Source: Leptodontidium sp. MPI-SDFR-AT-0119 (taxonomy: Eukaryota; Ascomycota; Leotiomycetes; Helotiales; Leptodontidiaceae). From it: a DNA stretch of 64,000 nucleotides. Positions within the stretch are counted from its first letter, which is position 1, and every line of letters begins with the position of its first letter. The notes beneath the pieces were generated by a model. That model saw nothing but the letters and a program-made list of their open reading frames with translations. It was not told where the DNA came from and did not search any database. The DNA lies in NCBI GenBank assembly GCA_020726505.1, contig JAHLEZ010000004.1:2356001-2420000 (forward strand). The letters run 5' to 3'. Of this stretch, positions 25,272 to 34,129 are shown piece after piece. A program made the position numbers and the translations under genes.

Positions 25272-26121
25272 TTTTCTTAATTTTTACTCGTTTATTTATG
25301 TAGAATTAATCACGTGCATACGACTTCTTTTCCTATAATTACGTTGCATTAAGCAATTCTCAAACGTTATACCAAGTATTTGTATGGGATTTTATATATT
25401 ACTTGATCAAAAAAAATACTATTAATAGAATTCTAATAAAACCTGAATATACTTAATAGGTCTATTATAGCTTGCTTATATTTTTAATTTTAGAATGGAG
25501 TTATTTTATTAATAATTGATTGAGATATTTAAATTTAAACAAAAGCATACCAAATTTGTATATAAACTGAAAATCTTAACTTTAAACTTTTAGTATAGAA
25601 TATTAAGCAATTTAAATTAGCTAAAAATCTCGAATTCTAATGAAAGCCAAACAATGGGACTGGACGTTCGAAGTGAGTGTAAACTAGTGCCTTTGAGTCC
25701 CTACAAAGTATGGCGACATGCCGAAGAAATTGCCGAACTCGACGAGGCTGGGACCTTGCTAGAATGTGCCAAGTACTAGTTATGCCTCGGGGTTTGAATC
25801 AGAGGGCCGCTTCATCCATCATTACGGGAGATTGAGTTATCTCTGCGCCGGGCGAGGACGCTAAGGCATTGGTCGACGGGATTTGCTTCATAGCTCAAGT
25901 TTCCGGGATTTCAAGAGGATGTAATTGAGTTTACCAAGTTTCGGGCCAGTCTGGGCCGAAAACCGCCGTTTGAAAACCAGCATTACTAGCCAATCTTGCA
26001 CTACCAGTAGCAACTTCGGTACGGTAAACACCCAAAGTATTAAAGGCAAACCAAATTTTATCTCGATCCTCATAATCCTTACCAAATTGAACTGCGTCGA
26101 TTCCATTCAAAGCAGATCAAA
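25272..26121. other. AT-rich, RIP-like spacer, then hydrolase promoter
   Basis: 25272-25640 is strongly AT-rich with no coding potential, as expected for a mutated repeat remnant. From about 25650 base composition becomes balanced; this part is probably the promoter and leader of the hydrolase gene. Confidence 0.5.
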
Positions 26122-27003
26122 ATGTCCATCCATCAAACAGCCAGAACGCAATACATCTCCGTGAACAACATCGAAGTTGCCTACCGCCTCTTTGGGACTC
26201 CGTCCCGAGTCCCCTTACTCTTCAACCAGCATTTCCGGGGCACAATGGACCATTGGGATCCACTCCTCATCAATACCATCGCCACAACTCGCCAAGTCCT
26301 TCTCTTCGATTCCTACGGCGTGGGAAAAAGTTCCGGTGATGTCCCCGAGACATTCGCTGGCTGGGCCGACGTCGCAGCTTCTCTCTTGAGCGCTCTATCC
26401 ATTGAAGTCATCGATGTCTTCGGCTTCTCGATGGGTAGTATGGCTGCGCAGATGCTAGCACTCAACTACCCGTCTCTCGTACGACGATTAGTACTCGGTG
26501 GCGCAAGTCCTAGTTATGGTAGAGGCGTCGTGTCTGGTCCAGCATGGACATTTCCGAAACTCATGGATGCATCAACACCCGAAGAGTATAAGAATGCATA
26601 CCTAAGTACATTCTACGACCAAGTTCCGAAGAAGCAAAGACTAGCTGAAGAATGGTGGGCACGTATCCAGGAGCGTTCAGAGGATCGATCCCCATACCTT
26701 GGGCCAGAGCAGACTTCTCGCCAGGCTAGCGCTGCACAGAAATGGTTCTCGGCTGGAAACGAGGCGAGCGGGTCGTATGATCGGCTTGGGGAGTTGAAGA
26801 TGCCGGTTTTGGTCGTGAATGGTGATGAGGATATTACTGTTCCTACCGAAAATAGCCTTGTGCTATACAAGAAAATCAAGGAGGGGAATCGGAATTGCCA
26901 TTTGCACATATATCCTGGCACCGGACACGGGTTTCTGAATGAGTATGCGGAGATGTTTGGTAAGCATTTGGAGATCTTTCTTGATATGGAGAGGGTGATT
27001 TAG
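26122..27003 (+). CDS. Alpha/beta hydrolase
   Basis: Single-exon gene, 293 residues. It has the full alpha/beta-hydrolase fold pattern: oxyanion strand LLFNQHFRG after strand 3, DSYGVGKSS, the nucleophile elbow GFSMGS with Ser103, an acid in NGDEDITVP (Asp235 or Asp237) and His269 in GTGHGF. No signal peptide, so probably cytosolic. Closest in type to the esterase, lactonase or haloperoxidase-like hydrolases. The substrate cannot be assigned. The convergent neighbour is a SnoaL-like protein; such pairs occur in fungal secondary metabolism, but no backbone synthase is visible here. ATG at 26122 sits just after a plausible leader. Confidence 0.9.
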   Translation: MSIHQTARTQYISVNNIEVAYRLFGTPSRVPLLFNQHFRGTMDHWDPLLINTIATTRQVLLFDSYGVGKSSGDVPETFAGWADVAASLLSALSIEVIDVFGFSMGSMAAQMLALNYPSLVRRLVLGGASPSYGRGVVSGPAWTFPKLMDASTPEEYKNAYLSTFYDQVPKKQRLAEEWWARIQERSEDRSPYLGPEQTSRQASAAQKWFSAGNEASGSYDRLGELKMPVLVVNGDEDITVPTENSLVLYKKIKEGNRNCHLHIYPGTGHGFLNEYAEMFGKHLEIFLDMERVI

Positions 27004-27502
27004 CGGAAAGTTGATTGCATATTTTGGTTGATCAATGTCGGAAGATGTGGTTTAATGGGTCAGTAGCATAGAGAAATGAAGAAGTTCGAGACCAATCCCT
27101 CAATTAGTGGTATATTAGGACGTGATTTGTCTCAGCGTTGGTATAGTCAGCATGTCGTCGCCAGCGTAGTCCGAGGTATCCTCCAAGTAGAAGAGCCTCA
27201 CTAAAAGATTCAAGGCACACAGTAGAGGCGAAATAGCTATCGTTGTTGTTTACTCAGTTGAATTTAGCGCGGCCTACTTTAAAGTACGAAGATGTACGGA
27301 AGGGGGTGGACAGTAGGTCTCGCCCACCCTTGCCAGGCGGTGAGCGTCATCGAAGCTCGTACCTACGATACTAACGCCTCTGGTGTAACATGATTCAAGA
27401 AAGGGGGGAAGCAGTGTGGCATTTGTCATATATACGAGAAGGAAGATCGTTGTCAAATCAAATTGATCTATCTAGCTCCTCCACTAAATTAACAAGCCCA
27501 CA
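27004..27502. other. Intergenic; holds one inverted-repeat-element end
   Basis: Between the convergent hydrolase and SnoaL-like genes. The only recognisable item is a terminal-repeat copy at 27295-27335. No gene seen. Confidence 0.5.
27295..27335. repeat. Single end of the TACGGAAGG inverted-repeat element
   Basis: TACGGAAGGGGGTGGACAGT followed by AGGTCTCGCCCACC resembles the terminal repeat of the complete copies at 28307-28467 and 30474-30648 (TACGGAAGG...GGGTCTCGTCCACC). A matching opposite end was not found nearby, so this is probably a truncated copy. Confidence 0.5.
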
Positions 27503-28004
27503 TTACTCTGCATTTGGCACCTCCTTCCCATAATCATTATTCTTTACAATCTTTCCGTCCGCATTCCACCATGTAATACTAACACCCACCATAGTAATCT
27601 CCCTCCCACCGGTATTCTTAGCCTCGAAGTCCGGATCCGCAACGGCCTCAGAAGACAACTCGTACATCGTGAGATCCCATTCCCAGGCAGTGAAGTGCTC
27701 GCTGCCGCTGATGGACTTGGTTCGAATGTTTATGTTTCGACAGGTGGCCATCATCTTGGCGTAGTATTGTTCGAGGGAGGTGCGGTTGAGGTTGAGTACG
27801 CCCATAGCTGGAGGCGTTAGTGAGGAATTGTAAGGAGATAGAACAGGGTGAGGTACCATAATCGTTGAACTCAACGTCTTCGGCGAACATTTCCATGAGG
27901 GCTGGAACGGAGGCGTTATTAAAGCCGTCGGTGAGGTTTTGTTGGCGCTTAGTGATGTATTCCTGGACCTTGGGGTCTGGATAGGTGATTTTGCGTTGTG
28001 ACAT
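27503..28004 (-). CDS. SnoaL-like (NTF2-fold) small protein
   Basis: Minus strand, two exons (28004-27857 and 27807-27503), 49-bp intron, 150 residues. The N-terminus is a helical segment leading to PALMEMFAEDVEFNDY, the usual start of a SnoaL/NTF2-like cone fold where a conserved Asp and aromatic face the pocket; splicing joins DY to AMGVLNLNRTSLEQYY. The later strands (EHFTAWEWDLTMYE, EITMVGVSITWWNADGKIVK) fit the family. Members include polyketide cyclases, dehydratases and many proteins without known activity, so only the fold is assigned. No signal peptide. It lies tail-to-tail with the hydrolase gene. Confidence 0.8.
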
Positions 28005-28683
28005 TTTGGAGCTATTAAGAAGTGGAGTTTGAAATCTGCAGAAGTGGGAAGAGATTGTTGTTTAGGGTAGAGAGAGAGGTAGATGGACCTTTTTTAAATT
28101 TATTAGCCGCTTATATGGCTTGTTTTTGGGACTTGAACTAGTCTGCCGGGAGTGTCAGTAAGCTGTGAAATATGTCAGCATAAGTGGGATCCGGGTAGGG
28201 TTTTAAAGCAACAAACGGACGTGCCAAAACGTTCACGTCTACCGAAGAGAACTAAGTTGCTATCACACGAGATGTTACCCTCGTAGCTACTTTAACAAAG
28301 TTTTGGTACGGAAGGGAGTTTCAAGTGGGTCTCGTCCACCGTGGTTAGTGGCAAGGTACTATTAACCATAGAATAACGTCGAACACTCTAATTCTCGCTA
28401 CAAATTTCTACAAGTAGCGAAAGAAAATACCAGGCTGGACGAGGCCCACTTGAAACCCCCTTCCGTACCTCAATTTAAATGATACCGAATCACGGAAGCC
28501 CAATCCAATTGTAACTCGAAGAGCTTGCATGAAGACCTGTAACGTCTGCAATTAGCCATTTTCATAAATTCTGGGCCTTATTAGGAGGTCTTTTAATGGG
28601 AGTTTGTAGAGTAGACGCCTAGATAACATGGCATGATCCCCTACTACCAATGGTGAAAGCCACTTTATTCACCTAACTCTTAT
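28005..28683. other. Intergenic; contains one short inverted-repeat element
   Basis: Upstream flank of the SnoaL-like gene. The only identified item is the MITE-like element at 28307-28467. The remainder shows no gene. Confidence 0.5.
28307..28467. mobile_element. MITE-like inverted-repeat element, copy A
   Basis: 161 bp bounded by TACGGAAGGGAGTTTCAAGT and, at the other end, the near-perfect inverse ACTTGAAACCCCCTTCCGTA. The repeats extend inward through GGGTCTCGTCCAC to arms of about 36 bp. If the outer TA is a target duplication the element is CGGAAGG...CCTTCCG, as in Tc1/mariner-type MITEs. It has no coding capacity. A second complete copy lies at 30474-30648. Confidence 0.8.
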
Positions 28684-29020
28684 TCACAGGCTTCCCCCAT
28701 CTGCATCCCTCCTTCTATCAATGCATGCAATAATCCCCTGCGCACTTCTCCCTCAGATCCCCAGCGCCATTAGCAATCCTCTCCCGTCTCCCTCCCTCCC
28801 TTGTCCCACTTAGGTTCGTGATCACATACCCCGGATTGACCGCCCAGATCTTGACTCCTTTCGGCCCTAACTTAGCATGATGACACATCATTAGCACATT
28901 AAGAGCAGCTTTGCTTATTCGATATGCCTTAGCGGATACTTAGTAGTATTTATCTAATGGATCACTTCATTCGGTGATAGATCCGAGCTCGCTGCCTGCA
29001 GGTATCTTGCGGTTAAAAAA
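28684..29020 (-). pseudogene. Short-chain dehydrogenase/reductase pseudogene (3' part)
   Basis: On the minus strand the reading KIPAGSELGSITE, DPLDKYY, VSAKAYRISKAALNVLMM and KIWAVNPGYVITNLSGT shows the second half of an SDR: the catalytic Tyr-x3-Lys as YRISK and the NPG motif. In-frame stops interrupt it (TGA after GSITE, TAA after DKYY), and near the end the frame shifts into a tail reading ACIDRRRDADGGSL before a stop at 28684. The NAD-binding first half is absent or too decayed to see. Non-functional. Confidence 0.75.
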
Positions 29021-29299
29021 ACATTCAACGGCAAACTAATCTATTGGACTCCTTAAATCCCTGCTTTCGCCGAACGAATAACCTCCTTATTTTTGATTGC
29101 TTAAATCATTATCATAAGCTTCACAATTCATCTGTCTGTTATTATCCGTATTAAGCTAGATAAAGTAGCTGAGGCAAGGATTGGCTAAGACTAGCTAATA
29201 AGATTATATTTTTTTCAAGTAAAACCCAGCGCTTATTATAGACCTTACTAGTTATATGTAACGACGCAATAACTCTAGCAGTCGAGTATGGGAGCAAGA

Positions 29300-29474
29300 G
29301 TATGGCAAGAGTAATATTATAGGTCTTGTACGAAGGAAACAAAGAAGATACAGAATTCAAGGAGTCTGAGAGAGGACCTCCTTGATTATATATGCGAACC
29401 ACCCCCGAAACCCCACCGAAAGTGGTCCCAGTCAAACCTAACCCAAACCCCTGAATCCCATTGGCACTGCAACA
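29300..29474 (-). repeat. LTR-like remnant (second family)
   Basis: On the minus strand it begins TGTTGCAGTGCC and contains TTCGGTGGGGTTTCGGGGGT followed by TATATAATC. This matches part of the remnant at 43725-43813 (TTCGGTGGGGTTTCGCAGGGG, TATATAGTC). The short TATA-bearing, TG-starting structure suggests a solo LTR from a retroelement unrelated to the two gypsy elements. The downstream boundary is uncertain. Confidence 0.45.
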
Positions 29475-31380
29475 TGTGAGTCGATCGTCACATTGTATAA
29501 AAAAAGATTAAGCTAAGTATTATAAGTTTATACTAATAGCTTTTTTAGTATTTAGTTGAATCCTGATACTTTTTTGATTAAAGTACTAATTATTTGAAAC
29601 AGAAATTACTAATAAGTATAATTTTATTATTCAAGGGATATATTAGTTATTCTTTATATTATTAGTTAGAAAACCTTTTAGAATTGTTTTTATTAATATT
29701 CTAGAAATAGTAAATAAGGATTAAGCTACTTTTGATTTTCATTCTAAAACCGAGTACTACTAGACAATTAGTAAACGTTCCGGTAAATAGCTATCTCTAC
29801 TAATAAAAATAAGAAGATTAACACCTTTTGCAAAGTTTGCTTCGAGAAAGGAGGTCGTGATTGGAGAGAGCTCTCAATGCCACAACATTTGGGTCTTCGT
29901 TTCCGCTGCCAGCAATACTGTTAGAAAGTGTTCTGATTGGCCTGAGCGTAAACGAAAGCTTCCGCTAGCTGCTTTCAGACTTGTGAGGTTGCCCCTTTCT
30001 TCTTCGTTCGCCCAAATCGGTGTTTTGAAGAAGTGGGAAGATTTTGATGCAGGTTTCTAAGCAATAAATCGCTTTTGTAAGTGGGGTACATAGATGGAGA
30101 GCATTTTCTTTTCAGAAGATTATTCTGATTAGCCGGAGCGTAAGTAAGCCTCATATTTGCTTTTCTTGGATTTGCGAAGTAATCTGAATAGCCCCGCGAT
30201 TTTCAATTCACATTATAAACAGCTTGTATCTATGAAACTAGCAAGAGAACTTCATAAGCCATCGGGGCAGCCAGATGATTGGATGGCCAATAGATCACAA
30301 ACCAAGTATAGACAAGCCTGCTTTAGCAGTGATTCCACGCCCATCTCAATTCGGGCGAGCTTATGGACATGTTGGTCAGTTGATACGGTATACTCTCCGC
30401 TCCGGAGCGTATTTCTCTATCACAGCCCCGCATAACGTTATGGCTCTAATTAGTTTAGTTGCACCAGTGGTTGTACGGAAGGAGGTCCCAAGTGGGTCTC
30501 GTCCACCGATGTTGAACGGCATTTTTGGGGAATTCACGATGTTCGACACTGTTCTAGAGAAACTTGGCCTCGCCAAAAGTTTCCCGATCAAGGGGAGGTA
30601 CTGTAAAACACAGGGCTGGACGAGACCCACCTGAAACCCCCTTCCGTACCTTCCGTTTGATTTCGCATCCCAGATTGTGAGCCTTTTTTTGGAGGTCCGG
30701 GTTTGAATTTGGTAGGGAGTGTTCAAGGACATCAGGGGTTCGGATGTTACTGTCCCTTGCCAATCTGCTTAACAGGGAAAGGCAGTCAAGAGAAGAAGCA
30801 CTCAGAAGCTCAACGCAAGCTACTATGCAATGCTATTCTAATAAAGATATCTACAGCACATACGTCTAGTGAAGAGCTCGCATTCATCTTCCTGTAGGAT
30901 TGTTTGTGTACTTCGTATCAAGGGTAATAATCTAACCTTTTTTGTTTGTGCTACATGACCCAAATTTTACTAGTTACAGACGAAAAGAATAAAGCGAATT
31001 AGCTCATTGTTTGATTTCCCTTGCAAGGTGGAATCATTTAGTACTGCGCACAGATAAAAAAGGTCAGATTATTCGGGCATGTACCAAGTAGAGTTTCTTC
31101 CGAGACAAGACCATCAGTAGAAAGGAGTCCTCATAAAACAAGGCCATTGTCCGCTCATGTTGTGCTTGTCAATTTGCCTGAACTCATCTTGCCTGCAGAA
31201 ACATAGGTCAAATCTATCTGGTCTTGCGCCGACCGTCAAGAAGGAGGAATCTCTTCACATCATTCTGCAAGCGCCGATGGCCGACATCATATCCTCCTGG
31301 CATCAATAAACATATCCAAGAATGAGTGATCACGGCTCGATTCCGCCTCCAAGCAACAATATCTCAGTTTGTCTTGCACT
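29475..31380. other. Gene-poor stretch with decayed repeats
   Basis: 29500-29830 is very AT-rich. Two short segments near 29930 and 30118 share TTCTGATTGGCC/AGCC-GAGCGTAA and read as versions of SDWPERK, the second with stop codons, so they look like decayed copies of one fragment. MITE-like copy B lies at 30474-30648. No functional gene recognised. Confidence 0.45.
30474..30648. mobile_element. MITE-like inverted-repeat element, copy B
   Basis: 175 bp with ends TACGGAAGGAGGTCCCAAGT and ACCTGAAACCCCCTTCCGTA, inner arms GGGTCTCGTCCACC and GGCTGGACGAGACCC. Same terminal repeat and overall size as copy A at 28307-28467. The interiors are only loosely similar (GTTCGACACT against GTCGAACACT). No open frame, so movement would need a transposase supplied elsewhere. 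Confidence 0.8.
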
Positions 31381-31399
31381 CGACCTCTTTATACGGATG

Positions 31400-33640
31400 C
31401 TAATTTACGTTGTAGTGCTAAAGATGTAAAACTAAAAAGGTAATACTCATCTAGCACTTCTAATTTCTGGTAGGGCTAATAGTGAGGAGATCCAATGTAA
31501 TAGGCACAGGCCAATATGTGGCAAGTGCGAGTCACTCGGTAGTGAATGTATTTATGTTGCTCGAAAGACAGGACCACGACTGAACAGGTATTGCCAGACT
31601 AAGTCGTCTAGTTCCGGGAGCACGATAGCTGAAATGGAGATAGGAGACTCGATCGAATGCTTTCAAAGATCTTCAAGCGACTCGATCGACTCGATGGTAT
31701 TATTGTTCAGAATCAGGTACAGCCTGCGGTGCTCAGTACAACTCAGTTATACACGCCTGTGACAACAGCTCCTCTCGCACCAGCGCCTTTCCCAACAAAT
31801 GATCAGTTTACATCCGGTGAGTATGGCCTCAGTCCCAGAATTATTTCAGCCCTGAATTATTACATCCAGTATTAGACCTAGTCAATGGGACCATAGCGAT
31901 TGCTAGTGAATATTCAGTAACGAGTTCACACCCGGGTAGATATGGAGATATAGAAGCGCTGTTCGCCACATTACCGCAAACAGTGTGTGATCTCCAAGAA
32001 CAGCTATCGTTGGGAAGACAGTCCTGGTCAAGCAGTAGTTGGAGTATTCCAAAGGAAAAAGCAAAGAATTGGGTCAACTGTGACTTTCCCTGTTTGTGTA
32101 ATCCTGTATGAAGTAGTGTGTCTAACATATATGTAGTTTGGTTCGATCACGTGGGAATCGAATCTCGGATTTTACATCCCCAAAGAGATCTCTTTTTATC
32201 TATTCCAGACTTACTCGGAAACTCGCACGTCAGTATAGATTTTGCAACACAAATTACCTACTATAATATCATCTTTGCGGGAATGATTTTCTACAAAGAA
32301 CAAGACATTGAGCAAGGTTCTTACGGAAGGGAGATCTACTGTCAAATCCTCTCACTAGTTCCGCAATAGGAAGCGGAAGCCAGTAACAGTCCCATGGACT
32401 TTCTTGCTTCGTTCTTGACGGTATGTCTACCTATAAACAGGAGAATTAGTCTAACAAGTAGATAGGTCTGGGTTGCATTGTCATTCTCTGAACCAGCTCT
32501 CGGTTACAAGATGCTGTCTTATGCGTGTAATGTAGGACGTGCTCTTGGCTTGTATCAAGTGGATAGCTCTGAAGATACAGCAAAATATTCCCAAAGGAAA
32601 GATCAAGCAACACCAACAGACATACTAGAAGAGGACAGCAGTCGCATGACCTTTTGGTTTTTGCTTCACTATAATTGCATCTTCCGCCTTCGCTATAGAA
32701 CATCAGCATTGATTGAGCTGCGAACCTGGACTGTTAAGGTTCCAACTATAGTCGATGACATAGGTAACAAGATTGGATTCGATCCGTTACATTCTATCAT
32801 CTGTACGAAAATTACTTTGGTGATTATGAAGTTCTTCGAGCTGTTCGAGAAGGATGAGTTACCGCTAGAAGTAGAATACAAGGTTTCTGCACTAGTGGAG
32901 GAAGTCATTGCGATTGCAGAGACTTGGAAGTTGGTATTATTTTCACGTCTAAGATCGGAAGACATTTAAGCTAACCCGGAATAGGAGGAGAATGCCAGTT
33001 CAGCCGATTATGTTAGAAGGTATATCTATCTTGACTAATTGTTCAGCTGCCATGTCAATGTAATGTTGTTATGCAGCCACCGCGTCGAGTTTTTGGATAT
33101 TCCGGAGCTCAAAGAGCACGCGCTGAAATCGGCAAGAGGGTATCTGAGTGTGCTTAATCAAATGATTCAGATAGATTCTACTTCGAGCTGGCCAACAAGG
33201 TATGTTTATCATCATTGTGAAGGTACATTGCTAATGGTTCCTATTAGCATTCGATTTTTATGGCTTCTCAACTCATATCTTAATATCTACCGCAGCATTC
33301 TCCAAACGTCCGACCCTACGAAATCCTTATCGGACCTCGAGTCGCTAGTATGGTTAGAGTCAAAGCTCGAAGAATGGAGCAGACAGTATGAGGAGGTTGT
33401 TCCTCTTCGGGCCGCTATCAAGGGACTGAACAAGATCTCGCAACACATCGTCGACCCGAGGAAATCATCTTCGAGCACGAGTCCCTCTAACGCGGCACCT
33501 TGTCCGAAGCAGCGAGGTCCATCTACCCATGGGCAACGCCTGCCGCCGACAAAGTTTGGAGTAGAGCGCATTTCATTTCTATTGGCATCCCCAAATCCAG
33601 GATTAGAATTTCTTATAAGAATGGAGAATGTTGTCTAGTG
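31400..33640 (+). pseudogene. Zn2Cys6 fungal transcription factor pseudogene
   Basis: A Zn2Cys6 cluster is split by a 50-bp intron (31440-31489): C-stop-RCKTKK before it, IQCNRHRPICGKCESLGSEC after it; the spacing C-x2-C-x6-C-x6-C-x2-C-x7-C fits the family. A TAA at 31419 sits between the first two cysteines and a TAG precedes the first, so the DNA-binding domain cannot be made. Further on, pieces of the fungal transcription-factor middle domain are readable: FYIPKEISFYLFQTY near 32175, then GYKMLSYACNVGRALGLYQ and DSSRMTFWFLLHY in the open stretch 32478-32969, and a C-terminal part at 33039-33638. Frames change between pieces, some by introns, some by stops. Several stops fit C-to-T changes. 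The gene borders the retroelement starting at 33726. Confidence 0.7.
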
Positions 33641-33720
33641 ACTATGTGCTCACTTGTTTCCTTCCTGCTCTTTCGAGGTGTACACCGTTCTCACAGGCCC
33701 TGGGGTCCATTCGAATGAGT

Positions 33721-33725
33721 AATAA
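33721..33725. repeat. Target-site duplication AATAA (left)
   Basis: AATAA directly before the LTR start TGTAATGATC; the same five bases follow the right LTR at 42580-42584. This defines the retroelement boundaries. Confidence 0.85.
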
Positions 33726-33904
33726 TGTAATGATCACTAGCACGCTAAGGTGACTTTGACACAATAGAATAGCTAGAGAGGCACTGAATAGTAGCTAGTG
33801 ATACTATATAATATAGAAGCTAATTACTAAGGAGGGAAGGTTATCTCTTCCCTACTTTATACGCATATATATAAGGAGTAAGCGCTAAGGCACGTACTAT
33901 TATA
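33726..33904 (-). repeat. LTR (3' LTR of the minus-oriented element)
   Basis: 179 bp, from TGTAATGATCACTAGC to ACTATTATA. It matches 42401-42579 along its length; differences are mainly transitions. Unusually short for a gypsy LTR. Confidence 0.9.
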
Positions 33905-34129
33905 ATATCTCCCCTCTTACGTACTTTTGTCCTTAGAAGTGAGGGTGAAAAAGTGACGATAACCGGAGTTTCCTCGACGATTCGCTAGCGAGCCTAAACT
34001 TGTACGCTCAACTTAAAGGTGAATTCTGGGGAAGAAGTAATATGGGGTAAGTAGACGCTAGTGGCGGTTACTGTCTAACTTTCCGTATATATTCTTCTTA
34101 GCTCTCTTAACCTTCTAGATTAAACAATA

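Noticed and set aside
26122..29020. Secondary-metabolite gene cluster
   Set aside because: Hydrolase, SnoaL-like and dead SDR genes are present, but there is no polyketide, peptide or terpene backbone enzyme in the window.
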